This document shows, one piece after another, positions 54,632 to 64,000 of a DNA stretch of 64,000 bases; the stretch's first letter is position 1; the number at the start of each line of letters is the position of its first letter. The notes below the pieces were generated by a model that did no database searches, was not told where the DNA came from, and saw only the letters and a program-made list of their open reading frames with translations. The position numbers and the translations under genes were made by a program. Source of the stretch: an uncultured Halieaceae bacterium (GTDB taxonomy: Bacteria > Pseudomonadota > Gammaproteobacteria > Pseudomonadales > Halieaceae); the NCBI GenBank assembly GCA_938074045.1, contig CALJGI010000004.1:482093-546092 (forward strand), given 5' to 3'.

Positions 54632-57262
54632 GTGACGGAGATGGTTGATTACTCGGCGCTGCGCCGAAACGTGAGTTTTCTCGGCCGACTGCTGGGAGAT
54701 ACCATAGCCGAAGCAGAGGGTGAGGAGCTGCTCAAGCTAGTAGAAACTATACGTAGTCTGTCCAAATCTGCTAGGGACGGTGATCAGGGGTCAGGTGAAG
54801 AACTTTTGCGTGTGCTGACATCCCTCGATCACGAACAATTGGTGCCGGTTACCCGTGCATTCAGTCAGTTTTTGAACCTGGCCAATATTGCGGATCAGTA
54901 TCACACCATGTCCCGGGCCATGGACCCACTGTTCTCAGCCTCAGAAACTCTCTCGCAGTGCATTTTAGAATTAAAAAATGCAGGGGTGTCAGATGAGCAG
55001 ATCATAACCACGGTGGCTGATCTCAAAATCGAGCTGGTACTGACCGCTCACCCCACTGAAATTACCCGCAGAACGCTGATCCACAAATATGGTGAGATCA
55101 ATCGTTGCCTGGGTCAGCTTGAACTCACCGGGCATACCGAGCGGGAGATGTCCGCCCTGCATGGACGTCTGCGCGAATTGATCGCCCAGGTCTGGTATGG
55201 ATACGATTTCCGCAAGACCCGACCGACACCCGGCGATGAGGCTCGTTGGGGCCTGGCCGTGGTGGAAGAATCTCTGTGGGCAGCGGTTCCTGAATTTATG
55301 CGACGCCTGGATCGAACCCTGCGCCAGCATTGTGGTTCTGGTCTGCCGCTGGACAGTGCACCGGTGAGCTTCCTCTCCTGGATGGGAGGCGATCGTGATG
55401 GCAATCCCAATGTGACGGCGAGCGTGACCAGAGAGGTCATGCTCCTCAGTCGCTGGCAGGCACTTGATCTATATCTGCGTGATGTAAAGGTTTTGATTGA
55501 TGAGTTGTCGATGACCACCTGCGACGCCTCTCTGCGGGCCATGGTAGGCGAGGCTCACGAACCTTATCGCGCATTGCTGCGTCAATTGCGGGAACTGCTC
55601 CAGAAAAGTTTGTCGGCGGTGGAGCGACAACTCGCGGGCGACGTGGTCGAAGATGATTCCCTACTGTTACATCGTAATCAGCTGTGGCTGCCACTTCAAA
55701 CCTGTTATCAATCCATGATGGCCTGTGGGATGGCCAGCATCGCCAATGGACAATTACTGGACCTGCTGCGTCGGGTGCAATGCTTTGATGTATTTCTTTT
55801 GCGGCACGATGTTCGCCAGGACAGTTCCCGACACACGGAAGTGCTGTCCGAGCTGACACAGTGGCTGGGGCTTGGCGATTATCTCAGTTGGAACGAAGAC
55901 CAACGAGTGGGATTTCTGCTGCAGGAACTCGAGAACCCCCGACCCCTTTGGTCTGATGCCTGGTATCCAGGTGAGTCGGTGCAGGAAGTGTTGGCGACAT
56001 TCAGAACGGTGGTCGAACAGCCCCGTGAAGCGCTGGGGGCCTATGTGATATCCATGGCCCGGCAACCCTCGGATATTTTGGCGGTCCATCTGTTGTTGAA
56101 GAAATCTGGCTGTGAATACAGTTTACCGGTAACCCCATTATTTGAAACGCTGGATGACCTCGATCGGGCCAGCAACACCATGTCCACTTTGCTGGATATT
56201 CATTGGTATCGTCAGCACATCGATGACGAACTGATCATCATGATTGGTTACTCTGATTCTGCGAAGGATGCGGGAGTGATGGCGGCTTCATGGGCGCAGT
56301 ATCGGGCTCAGGAGGCGCTACTTAGTTTATGCGGTGAGCGCGAAGTGCGATTGACGCTGTTTCATGGCCGTGGTGGCACCATCGGTCGGGGCGGCGCTCC
56401 GGCGCAGGCTGCCTTGCAAAGCCAGCCTCCCGGTTCACTGCGTAATGGCTTACGCGTGACCGAGCAGGGAGAGATGATACGTACCAAGTTGGGTTTGACC
56501 TCTCTGGCCGTCAAAACCCTGGCACTGTATACAACGGCCATCTGTCGGGCAAATCTGTTGACGCCGCCAACCCCCGAGGATGAGTGGCGCGATGTGATGG
56601 ACGAGCTCAGTGATTTGTCCTGTGAAAGATATCGTCAGCTGGTACGCGGGAATGCAGATTTTGTGCGTTATTTCAGACTTGCCACACCCGAACCGGAGTT
56701 GGCCAGTTTGCCGTTGGGCTCCAGGCCGGCGCGGCGCGCCGGTGGCGGTGGTATAGAGAGTCTGCGGGCAATTCCGTGGATATTTGCCTGGATGCAGAAT
56801 CGTCTTATGTTGCCTGCATGGTTGGGTGCCGGTGAGGCGCTGCGCGCTCTGATGCAGGGCGGCAGGCTGGAGCAATTGCGAACCATGGCGAGGGAATGGC
56901 CCTTTTTTTCAACGCGTCTGAACATGTTGGAAATGGTGTTTGCCAAGGCCGATGGCAAGCTGTCGGCCTACTATGACGCGCGGCTCGTGCCGGAAGAGCT
57001 ACAGTGGATCGGCGAACAATTGCGGGAACAGTTAGAGCAAGATAAAGCTACGATACTTGAGCTGGAGCAATCCGGTGAATTGCTCGAAGGTCAGCATTGG
57101 TTGTTGGAGTCGATACAGCTGCGGAATGTTTATACAGACCCGCTCAATATGTTGCAGGTAGAACTGCTGCGGCGGCAGCGCAGTCAGACTGACACCACAC
57201 TCGACGAAGCAGTGATGGTTACGATAGCTGGAATTGCAGCGGGCATGCGCAATACCGGTTGA
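54632..57262 (+). CDS. ppc: Phosphoenolpyruvate carboxylase
   Basis: The 876-residue enzyme makes oxaloacetate from PEP and bicarbonate to refill the TCA cycle. Signatures: LTAHPTEITRR with the catalytic histidine, GYSDSAKDAG, FHGRGGTIGRGGAP with catalytic arginines, and the terminal NTG. The start is either the GTG at 54632 (GGTGG a few bases before) or the ATG at 54641; both precede the family start YSALRRNVSFLG. It sits within the ED cluster, 64 bases after gap and 28 before zwf, linking sugar breakdown to anaplerosis. Confidence 0.95.
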   Translation: MTEMVDYSALRRNVSFLGRLLGDTIAEAEGEELLKLVETIRSLSKSARDGDQGSGEELLRVLTSLDHEQLVPVTRAFSQFLNLANIADQYHTMSRAMDPLFSASETLSQCILELKNAGVSDEQIITTVADLKIELVLTAHPTEITRRTLIHKYGEINRCLGQLELTGHTEREMSALHGRLRELIAQVWYGYDFRKTRPTPGDEARWGLAVVEESLWAAVPEFMRRLDRTLRQHCGSGLPLDSAPVSFLSWMGGDRDGNPNVTASVTREVMLLSRWQALDLYLRDVKVLIDELSMTTCDASLRAMVGEAHEPYRALLRQLRELLQKSLSAVERQLAGDVVEDDSLLLHRNQLWLPLQTCYQSMMACGMASIANGQLLDLLRRVQCFDVFLLRHDVRQDSSRHTEVLSELTQWLGLGDYLSWNEDQRVGFLLQELENPRPLWSDAWYPGESVQEVLATFRTVVEQPREALGAYVISMARQPSDILAVHLLLKKSGCEYSLPVTPLFETLDDLDRASNTMSTLLDIHWYRQHIDDELIIMIGYSDSAKDAGVMAASWAQYRAQEALLSLCGEREVRLTLFHGRGGTIGRGGAPAQAALQSQPPGSLRNGLRVTEQGEMIRTKLGLTSLAVKTLALYTTAICRANLLTPPTPEDEWRDVMDELSDLSCERYRQLVRGNADFVRYFRLATPEPELASLPLGSRPARRAGGGGIESLRAIPWIFAWMQNRLMLPAWLGAGEALRALMQGGRLEQLRTMAREWPFFSTRLNMLEMVFAKADGKLSAYYDARLVPEELQWIGEQLREQLEQDKATILELEQSGELLEGQHWLLESIQLRNVYTDPLNMLQVELLRRQRSQTDTTLDEAVMVTIAGIAAGMRNTG

Positions 57263-57290
57263 TGATGGCTAGCCCACAGGACCAGATTCA

Positions 57291-58745
57291 ATGGACGAAA
57301 ACAGCACAGATTTATTGATTGTTGGTGGAGAAGGGGATCTTGCCCTGCGCAAACTATACCCGGCGCTGCACGCCCTGTGGCGGGGTGGTTGCCTGGCCGA
57401 GGATGTGCGCATAATTGCATTGGCCCGCAAAGAACTACCCGCAGAGGAATTTATCATCCGGGCAACGGAATGGTTTGTGTCGGGCGGTGGACAGGCTGAT
57501 GAAAGTTGGTCTTCCTTCACCGAACGGCTGCTCTATATTGCAGCAGATGCTACCTCGGGAGAGGCCTTGGCTGATGTTCGGGCCGCCTTGCCCGCCGATG
57601 TAGAGCGCGGTCTCGTTGTCTACCTCGCTACGCCACCCCATATTTTTGCACCGGTTTGCATAGCGCTGCAGGCCGCTGGCCTGGTGCGACCCAGTACCCG
57701 CATTGTGGTGGAGAAACCGCTGGGACATAACCGTGAATCCTTTCGCAACATCAACCAGGAGTTATGTCGGATATTCACGGAGGAGCAGGTGTTCCGAATT
57801 GACCATTATCTGGGCAAGGAGACGGTTCAGAATCTGCTTGCTCTGCGTTTTGCGAATGCTTTTCTTGAGCCGTTGTGGAATAACAAGTACATCGATAACG
57901 TGCAGATTACAGTGGCTGAAAGCATAGGGGTCTCCGGGCGCTGGGAATTTTATGACGAAGCTGGTGCCATGCGCGATATGGTGCAGAATCATCTGCTGCA
58001 ACTGTTGTGCCTGGCAGCTATGGAGCCGCCAGCCCACCTTTCCGCCACAGATGTGCGCAATGAAAAACTGAAGGTCTTGTCCTGTCTGCGGCCCATGGAT
58101 GATCACATGGTGCGGGAAAACACCGTGATTGGGCAATACAGCGAGGGAGCAGTAGATGGCGAGCCAGTCGTTGGATACAACGACGAAGAGGGCGCAGCCC
58201 CCAAGTCACGTACGGAAACCTTTGTGGCTTTAAAGGCTGAAATCGACAACTGGCGCTGGGCAGGAGTGCCCTTTTATCTGCGCACCGGCAAACGGTTGCA
58301 GCGACGATGCTCAGAGATTGTTATCGAATTCAGAGAAGTGCCGCACTCTATTTTTGGTGCGCAACTCGGGTCGGGAGCAGCTAATCGTCTGGTTATTCGC
58401 CTGCAGCCAGACGAGATAATCAGACTGGAGCTTATGAATAAGGTCGCCGGTCTGGATGTAGCAAATCCCCTGCAACAGGTGTCGCTGGATCTTAGTTTTC
58501 CGGAGCAGAACTCAGAGGGTGCAGCGCCGGATGCCTATCAGCGATTGCTGTTGGACGTGATCCGGAACAACCCCACGCTGTTCGTGCGTGCTGACGAAGT
58601 GGAGCAGGCCTGGTTGTGGGTTGATCAGATTCATGAAGCCTGGGAGCGGGTTGGTAAAACGCCGGAGACCTACACCTCGGGTACCTGGGGCCCCTCTGGA
58701 TCGGTGGCCCTGGTCGCGCGCGCTGGCAGGCGCTGGCATGAGTAA
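57291..58745 (+). CDS. zwf: Glucose-6-phosphate 1-dehydrogenase
   Basis: The 484-residue enzyme commits glucose-6-phosphate to the ED or pentose phosphate route. The substrate and catalytic motif RIDHYLGKE is complete, as are VVEKPLGHN and the FYLRTGKRL segment. The dinucleotide-binding turn reads GGEGDLALRK, where the family norm is GASGDLAxRK, so an acidic Glu replaces the small residue; this could affect NADP versus NAD preference. The stop lies 8 bases inside pgl. Confidence 0.95.
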   Translation: MDENSTDLLIVGGEGDLALRKLYPALHALWRGGCLAEDVRIIALARKELPAEEFIIRATEWFVSGGGQADESWSSFTERLLYIAADATSGEALADVRAALPADVERGLVVYLATPPHIFAPVCIALQAAGLVRPSTRIVVEKPLGHNRESFRNINQELCRIFTEEQVFRIDHYLGKETVQNLLALRFANAFLEPLWNNKYIDNVQITVAESIGVSGRWEFYDEAGAMRDMVQNHLLQLLCLAAMEPPAHLSATDVRNEKLKVLSCLRPMDDHMVRENTVIGQYSEGAVDGEPVVGYNDEEGAAPKSRTETFVALKAEIDNWRWAGVPFYLRTGKRLQRRCSEIVIEFREVPHSIFGAQLGSGAANRLVIRLQPDEIIRLELMNKVAGLDVANPLQQVSLDLSFPEQNSEGAAPDAYQRLLLDVIRNNPTLFVRADEVEQAWLWVDQIHEAWERVGKTPETYTSGTWGPSGSVALVARAGRRWHE

Positions 58746-59439
58746 CCCTGTTCCTGAGGCGTGGAGGAGCGCTGACGACAGGGCTCAGCTGGCGATAACG
58801 CTGGCCGACGCTGTCGCAAATAACTTGCGCGCCGCGCTCGAAGTACGCGACACAGCTACGCTGGCCGTCTCCGGTGGATCTACGCCACGCCCATTTTTTG
58901 AAGCATTGTCAGAGGCTGATATCGATTGGGCACAGGTGATTGTTACGCTGGTTGATGAGCGTTGGGTTGAGGAGTCACATCCTGATTCCAATGCCCGCCT
59001 CGTGCGCACCTGGCTGCTCAAAGGGGCCGCCTCCACGGCCCAATTTGTCAGCTTGAAATTACCGGGATCAGATCCATTCGCCGCTGAAGCACTGTGTGAA
59101 TCCTCCCTTGCTTCATTTGAATATCCTGATGTTGTGGTTCTCGGTATGGGTACGGATGGCCATACTGCATCGTTTTTTCCCGGAGCGACTACTCTGGCTG
59201 AGGCTCTCGACCCCACATCAACCCGGTTGTGCCTGGCGGTGCGGCCCCCCACCGCACCCCATGATCGTATGACATTGAGTGTTGCCACGATATTGCGGGC
59301 TTCGCATATCTACCTGCATGTTACCGGTGATGAAAAGCGCGACATTCTGTTGCGAATAGAGTCGGGAGAGGACGGGGATTTACCGATCAATGCTGTATTG
59401 GGTCGCCGCAAGGACGCACACATTTTTTACGCCCCGTGA
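58738..59439 (+). CDS. pgl: 6-phosphogluconolactonase
   Basis: The 233-residue DevB-type enzyme hydrolyses 6-phosphogluconolactone. Typical segments: AVSGGSTPRPFFEAL, VTLVDERWVEESHPDSNARLVR with catalytic and phosphate residues, LGMGTDGHTASFFPG, and the C-terminal LHVTGDEKR. The ATG at 58738 overlaps the end of zwf by 8 bases, the usual coupling of these two genes. Confidence 0.95.
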   Translation: MSNPVPEAWRSADDRAQLAITLADAVANNLRAALEVRDTATLAVSGGSTPRPFFEALSEADIDWAQVIVTLVDERWVEESHPDSNARLVRTWLLKGAASTAQFVSLKLPGSDPFAAEALCESSLASFEYPDVVVLGMGTDGHTASFFPGATTLAEALDPTSTRLCLAVRPPTAPHDRMTLSVATILRASHIYLHVTGDEKRDILLRIESGEDGDLPINAVLGRRKDAHIFYAP

Positions 59440-59497
59440 CCCTTTTACCTCATACACAAACACATAATTCTAGCCAAAATTTCAAGAGTAGCTGATC

Positions 59498-61303
59498 ATG
59501 CATCACGCCATTGAACAACTGACTGATTCAATTCGCGATCGTAGTCGCGGGCAGAGACAGTCCTACATCGATCACTGTCGCCAAACCCGGGAACAGAACC
59601 CACCCAAGCGTCGGCTTTCCTGTGGCAACCTGGCCCATGGCTACGCCGCTTGCGGTGAGGATGAAAAGCAACGCATTGCGGGAATGAATGCCCCCAATAT
59701 CGGTATTATCAGCGCTTATAATGACATGTTGTCTGCGCACCAGCCGCTGGCAGAGTATCCGGCTTATATAAAAAAATGCGCGCTTGATCTGGGCGGTACG
59801 GCCCAGGTGGCCTCTGGTGTTCCGGCCATGTGTGATGGGGTAACTCAGGGCCAGCCCGGTATGGAGCTCAGCTTGTTCAGTCGGGAAGTGGTGGCTTTGG
59901 CCACCGCGGTGGGGCTTAGCCACAATATGTTTGACGCTGTGGTATGTCTGGGGATCTGCGACAAAATTGTGCCGGGCATGTTGATCGGAGCACTGCAGTT
60001 CGGGCACTTGCCGGTGGCTTTTATCGGTTCAGGGCCTATGGCGACTGGCATAGCCAACAGCGAGAAGGCGGCCGTCAGGCAACAGCATGCGCAGGGCAAA
60101 GCCAGTGACGCGGAGTTGCTCGCGGTTGAGTCGGCGTCCTACCACAGCCCCGGTACCTGTACGTTCTACGGGACGGCCAACAGCAATCAGGTATTGATGG
60201 AGATGCTGGGTGTCCAGTTACCGGGCAGTTCTTTTGTTCACCCGGATGATCCTCTGCGACCAGCACTCACCCGTCGAGCTGTTGCAGAACTGCTAGATGC
60301 TGCGCAGGGAGAGCCCGATAGTCGCCCCCTCTACAAAGTGATAACAGAGGAGTCGATAGTCAATGCCCTGGTGGGGCTGTTGGCCACAGGAGGTTCAACC
60401 AATCATGCCTTGCATATGATTGCAATCGCCCGAGCTGCTGGAGTGATGCTCACGCTGGGGGACCTCGATGCTATCTCTTCGACAGTGCCATTGCTGGCGC
60501 GGGTGTACCCCAATGGGTCAGCCGACATTAACCAGTTTCAGGCGGCGGGGGGCATGGCTTACCTGGTGAGGGAGCTTCGTCTCGGTGGATTCTTGCATGA
60601 AAACGTGACCAACATCCTCGGTGCTGGCCTGGCGGAGCATGAGTGTGCACCGGAGCCGGAGACAGCGGATACCGTCAAGTGGAGCCGGGTCGTGTCCGCT
60701 TCCGCAGACTCCTCGATTCTCACCAGTTTCGATCAACCCTTCGCCACCGAGGGCGGATTGCGCAGATTGTCAGGTAATCTGGGTGAGTGTGTGATCAAGA
60801 TTTCGGCCGTGGCCGAGGGTAACCGGGTGGTGAAAGCCCCATGTCGAATCTTCCATAGCCAGGATTCATTACGCGAGGCATTTGAGGCTGGGGAACTCAA
60901 TTGTGATGTGGTGGCAGTGGTCCGATTTCAGGGCCCGGCGGCGAACGGGATGCCAGAGTTACATAAAATGACGCCTTATCTTGGCAGTTTGCAGGATCAG
61001 GGCCATAGCGTGGCGTTGTTAACCGATGGCCGTATGTCGGGGGCCTCTGGAAAGGTCCCAGCGGCGATCCACCTGACCCCTGAGGCTGTGCATGGTGGCC
61101 CCATTGCACTGCTGCGTGATGGCGACGTCATTGAAATGGATGCCAACACGGGCTTGCTTAGCGTGCATGTGGACGAGACTGAATGGTCACATCGTGAAGC
61201 CGTGTCTGCGCCGGAAACAGGCTCCAGCCTTGGCCGGGGGCTGTTCGACCTGTTCCGACTCAGCGCGGGTGGCGCTGCGACGGGAGCATCAGTCTTTAAC
61301 TGA
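59498..61303 (+). CDS. edd: Phosphogluconate dehydratase
   Basis: The 601-residue iron-sulfur dehydratase makes 2-keto-3-deoxy-6-phosphogluconate, the ED-specific step. Iron-sulfur ligands are in GVPAMCDGVTQG and LGICDKIVPGML; SNEKA-type substrate segments (IANSEKAAVRQ), GTCTFYGTANSN and the C-terminal TDGRMSGASGKVPA are family hallmarks. It ends the ED cluster and follows pgl by 58 bases. A gluconate kinase, glucokinase and gnd are not in the window. Confidence 0.95.
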   Translation: MHHAIEQLTDSIRDRSRGQRQSYIDHCRQTREQNPPKRRLSCGNLAHGYAACGEDEKQRIAGMNAPNIGIISAYNDMLSAHQPLAEYPAYIKKCALDLGGTAQVASGVPAMCDGVTQGQPGMELSLFSREVVALATAVGLSHNMFDAVVCLGICDKIVPGMLIGALQFGHLPVAFIGSGPMATGIANSEKAAVRQQHAQGKASDAELLAVESASYHSPGTCTFYGTANSNQVLMEMLGVQLPGSSFVHPDDPLRPALTRRAVAELLDAAQGEPDSRPLYKVITEESIVNALVGLLATGGSTNHALHMIAIARAAGVMLTLGDLDAISSTVPLLARVYPNGSADINQFQAAGGMAYLVRELRLGGFLHENVTNILGAGLAEHECAPEPETADTVKWSRVVSASADSSILTSFDQPFATEGGLRRLSGNLGECVIKISAVAEGNRVVKAPCRIFHSQDSLREAFEAGELNCDVVAVVRFQGPAANGMPELHKMTPYLGSLQDQGHSVALLTDGRMSGASGKVPAAIHLTPEAVHGGPIALLRDGDVIEMDANTGLLSVHVDETEWSHREAVSAPETGSSLGRGLFDLFRLSAGGAATGASVFN

Positions 61304-61424
61304 ACATTACAATCCGCACACATTTGACCTGTCCGCTTGCTTTGGGTTGTCGCCTCGCCTAAATTCGGCAGCGCAATGCGCATCCGATTGCCATTTATCC
61401 AACTAAACAGGGATTGCAACCGAC

Positions 61425-63014
61425 ATGGCCAAAAAGCTCAGATCCAGAGACGCGCGTAAATTAAAGCATTTGGACAGCCAGTTGAAGTTGGCAGACAGTT
61501 ACAAAGAATGGACTGTGCTGGCACAACAATATGATTTGCTGAGTGGTGGCGACGTCTGGCGACGCAATGATGCCTCCTCTCTGTACGACCACTACAGTAT
61601 CAATACACGCTTGCAGAAGTTGCGCGGACTGCGACGCAAGAATGATGACAGGGGCTTGTTGTTTGCTCTGAACGAAGGCATTCACGGCAACATGGCCGGT
61701 ATGGGTAAGCCGGCGCTATACCTTCGTGCCAAATGCGGAACCAAACACCTCATTGAAAACTACGTGAATGAAATACGTGATGCGCTGGAATATCTGTCCC
61801 CCAGGAAATTCAAGGCTATACCACTGGCCGAGAGAGTGGAGTTTTTCCAGCGCGCCAGTCACTGCTACGGCCGCTCGGCACTTATGCTCAGCGGCGGTGG
61901 GACCCTGGGGTATTTTCATCTGGGGGTTTGCAAGGCACTGATCGAGCAAGAGCTTTGTCCGGTGGTTATTTCTGGGTCCAGCGCTGGTTCGTTTGTGGCC
62001 GCCGTCGTTGGCAGTCACAGCGACGAGGAATTCCTGGCACTATTCGAGGATGACAAGATAGCCCGACTACTGACCGAAGATAGCGGTGACTTGAAGATCG
62101 GCTTCACCACTCGTGAACCGGTGGATATGGGAGAGATCAAGCGGGGTATCGCCAAGCTGGTGCCGGATATGACCTTGCAGGAGGCGTATGCCAAGACCGG
62201 TCGCAGCATCAATATTTCTGTATCACCCTCTGAGCCACGTCAGACTTCGCGGCTGTTAAACCATATTGCTTCACCAAATGTTACGCTGAGGTCAGCGGTA
62301 TTGGCCAGTTCCGCACTGCCTGGCGTGTTCCCCCCTGTGCAGCTTGAGGCCCGTGGTGCTGATGGAGAAATACAGCCTTACCTGCCGTCACGGCGCTGGA
62401 TAGATGGTTCTTTTTCTCAGGACTTGCCCGCCAAGAGATTGGCTCGCATGTACGGCGTTAACCATTTTATCGTCAGTCAGGTTATGCCCGGTCTGGGGAA
62501 TGATCCCAGTGAGCGCGCGGCGTTGGCGCGAATTTTCACCGGTGCCGCCATGGCTGCAACCAAGCAGTTTGTGCGTGGATCACTGGATTTCGTGCAGCGT
62601 TATTCGTCTGTTGGTCCACGTACAGGTGTGGTACTGAATGCGGTCAATGCACTACTGGATCAGCGGTTTACAGGTGACGTGAACATCTTGCCGGGATACG
62701 GTGTTTTCAATGTCGGCAAGCTGCTTTCCATGCTTGAAGAGGATGAAATGATTGAGTTGCTCAAGGCTGGCGAACGGGCAACCTGGGAAAAAGTACCGCT
62801 AATCAGAACCACCACCCGGATAGGGAGGACGCTGGACCGTATTCTTCATTCTTTTGAGGCCGATGAGAGTCACTGGCTGCGATCCGGTCCGCATACTGAT
62901 TCCATCCGACAGACAGCGGCTCGATCCGGTGTGGCAGCGCAAAGTGGGACGCGAAAAAGCCGGGCTAAGGTGCAAAAGAAGGTAGTACCGATCGGGAAGG
63001 CCAAGACTGCCTGA
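61425..63014 (+). CDS. Patatin-like phospholipase with DUF3336 domain
   Basis: The 529-residue protein starts with a basic DUF3336 region (about residues 1-150) and continues with a patatin domain: the oxyanion loop SGGGTLGYFH at about 155-164, the nucleophile in SGSSAGS (GxSxG), and the catalytic aspartate in RRWIDGSFSQD. The C-terminal tail is Lys/Arg-rich. Family members are serine esterases active on phospholipids or triacylglycerols, similar to fungal Tgl-type lipases. A weak AGGG lies about 13 bases before the ATG. It converges on the racemase gene with 6 bases between. Confidence 0.88.
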   Translation: MAKKLRSRDARKLKHLDSQLKLADSYKEWTVLAQQYDLLSGGDVWRRNDASSLYDHYSINTRLQKLRGLRRKNDDRGLLFALNEGIHGNMAGMGKPALYLRAKCGTKHLIENYVNEIRDALEYLSPRKFKAIPLAERVEFFQRASHCYGRSALMLSGGGTLGYFHLGVCKALIEQELCPVVISGSSAGSFVAAVVGSHSDEEFLALFEDDKIARLLTEDSGDLKIGFTTREPVDMGEIKRGIAKLVPDMTLQEAYAKTGRSINISVSPSEPRQTSRLLNHIASPNVTLRSAVLASSALPGVFPPVQLEARGADGEIQPYLPSRRWIDGSFSQDLPAKRLARMYGVNHFIVSQVMPGLGNDPSERAALARIFTGAAMAATKQFVRGSLDFVQRYSSVGPRTGVVLNAVNALLDQRFTGDVNILPGYGVFNVGKLLSMLEEDEMIELLKAGERATWEKVPLIRTTTRIGRTLDRILHSFEADESHWLRSGPHTDSIRQTAARSGVAAQSGTRKSRAKVQKKVVPIGKAKTA

Positions 63015-63020
63015 ATTCAG

Positions 63021-63713
63021 TTAGCCTGTTGCCAGTTCAATGCAACGATGCACCAGTAGATCGGTGGCGTCTACCAGTGGCACGGGTGGCTCATAGGCCC
63101 TGAGCACCAGTGGCAACTCAGTGCAGGCAACGAGCACAACATCCGCTCCGGCGAACACCAGGTCATTGATAACCGAGATTGTGGCCTGAGTCACTTCGCC
63201 GTCCGTTCTTCCCGCCTTGATTTCAAAAATGGCGTTCATCAGTTTATCCAGCGCTGCACCTTCAGGTGCAATCCAGTCCAGTCCCGCAAGCTCAAAGCGA
63301 CTCTGGTACACATTGGCCTCCAGGCAACCCCGGGTAGCCAGCACGCCCACCTTGCAGGACGCAAAGTGTGCGCTCAGGTGGTCCAACGTTGCATCGATCA
63401 TACTGATAAAAGGTATATTGATAGCGTCAGTGATTACATCCTGGTAGGCATGGGCGGTGTTGCAGCTCATGGCCAGAAAGTCCGCGCCCGCAGCCTCCAG
63501 GCGTTGCGCCATGGTGGTTAGATCATCTCCCACGTCGGGACCGTTACCCGCCAGCGCATCCTGTCGATTCGCTATGGTGGGGTTGTGATCTATTATGATA
63601 TGGAGGTGGTCCTGATCCTGGGAACCCGGCGTACCGCCAATAATGCGAGTCATGAAGTCTACAGTGGTCAAGGGCCCCATGCCCGCCATCAGACCGAGGG
63701 TTTTTTTGTCCAT
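63021..63713 (-). CDS. Aspartate/glutamate racemase-family protein
   Basis: About 230 residues from the ATG at 63713 (MDKKTLGLMAGMGPLTTVDF), with the two-cysteine catalytic pair of cofactor-independent racemases: Cys in MSCNTAHAY and Cys in VACTELPLVL. It interconverts L- and D-aspartate or a related amino acid in the cytoplasm. An in-frame ATG at 63761 would add 16 residues; both starts have only moderate ribosome sites. It may supply D-amino acids to the cell wall or degrade them; no neighbour settles it. Confidence 0.85.
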   Translation of the reverse strand: MDKKTLGLMAGMGPLTTVDFMTRIIGGTPGSQDQDHLHIIIDHNPTIANRQDALAGNGPDVGDDLTTMAQRLEAAGADFLAMSCNTAHAYQDVITDAINIPFISMIDATLDHLSAHFASCKVGVLATRGCLEANVYQSRFELAGLDWIAPEGAALDKLMNAIFEIKAGRTDGEVTQATISVINDLVFAGADVVLVACTELPLVLRAYEPPVPLVDATDLLVHRCIELATG

Positions 63714-63878
63714 ATTGTCAGCTGATCCCTGTTGTAACTGGGAGGCAATCGATTGAAACATAATACCCGGGCCGCATGAACTTCTTGGGCCGCTGGTTCA
63801 ATAATCTGGCTGCCAGCCCGTTTCGAGAAACCGGTATATCCCATATTCTGAGAACTGTGCAGGGAGTGTACCGTGTAA

Positions 63879-64000
63879 ATGAAATTTGATCTGGAAGTTG
63901 ACTGGTTAGTGGCCGGCAGCGGCGCTGCAGGGATGACCGGGGCTATAGTAGCCCACGAGTGTGGCGGCGACGTGCTTTTGGTAGAAAAAGAGCGTTGCTA
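63879..64000 (+). CDS. FAD-dependent dehydrogenase, 3'-partial
   Basis: The first 40 codons are visible. The start reads MKFDLEVDWLVAGSGAAGMTG, with GSGAAG as the FAD-binding turn, and continues to LLVEKERC, where the acidic residue ends strand 2. This is the N-terminus of the fumarate reductase/3-ketosteroid delta1-dehydrogenase-like FAD family. The ribosome site AGGGAG lies about 12 bases before the ATG. The gene runs off the window end, so substrate and full length are unknown. Confidence 0.75.
   Translation, partial: MKFDLEVDWLVAGSGAAGMTGAIVAHECGGDVLLVEKERC

Overview
The window reads as chromosomal DNA of a heterotrophic, probably marine gammaproteobacterium. The best fit is the Cellvibrionales/Halieaceae (OM60/NOR5) neighbourhood, but this is inference, because no rRNA or other phylogenetic marker is present. 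Reasons: the conserved block queG | nnr-tsaE-amiB-mutL-miaA-hfq-hflX-hflK-hflC-DUF2065-hisZ-purA, the order rsgA-rhodanese-psd next to orn, use of HisZ, and an Entner-Doudoroff (ED) cluster under a HexR-type regulator. No tRNA, rRNA, CRISPR array, insertion sequence or prophage was seen.

Layout. 1-5.9 kb: a 5'-truncated acyl-CoA synthetase, a YeiH-type transporter, a methyltransferase/membrane protein pair, a small unknown protein and RNase II. 6-25.7 kb: housekeeping core (PhoH-like ATPase, psd, rhodanese, rsgA, orn, queG, then the long nnr-to-purA run covering metabolite repair, tRNA modification, cell-wall amidase, mismatch repair, Hfq and the HflKC membrane protease regulators). 25.7-37.9 kb: an accessory region with unusual gene decay. 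It holds a PhoX-like protein, a junction where a TonB receptor remnant runs into a headless D-aminoacylase, an animal-like ACT + aromatic amino acid hydroxylase behind a 27-codon Phe-containing leader frame, a hemerythrin, an amidohydrolase, a decayed sensor kinase, an intact and a decayed isochorismatase, HMG-CoA lyase, a decayed DUF1838 gene, a MetF-like protein, a flavin-type oxidoreductase and a 5'-truncated unknown frame. 37.9-50.8 kb: AGCS and NSS sodium symporters, a sulfatase, the glutathione-dependent formaldehyde detoxification pair, a Tat-exported DUF1214 protein, an acyltransferase/asparaginase pair, a tandem thioredoxin-fold GST, a second zinc alcohol dehydrogenase and a DUF481 outer-membrane protein. 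50.8-61.3 kb: hexR diverging from eda - GAPDH homologue lacking its catalytic Cys - gap - ppc - zwf - pgl - edd. 61.4-64 kb: a patatin phospholipase, an aspartate/glutamate racemase family protein and the start of an FAD dehydrogenase.

Working together: zwf, pgl, edd and eda turn glucose-6-phosphate into pyruvate and glyceraldehyde-3-phosphate, gap carries the triose on, and ppc refills oxaloacetate, all downstream of HexR-like boxes. The observations most worth following are the animal-like phenylalanine hydroxylase with its coupled leader frame, the predicted dead GAPDH paired with a normal one, and the cluster of decayed genes between 28 and 38 kb.
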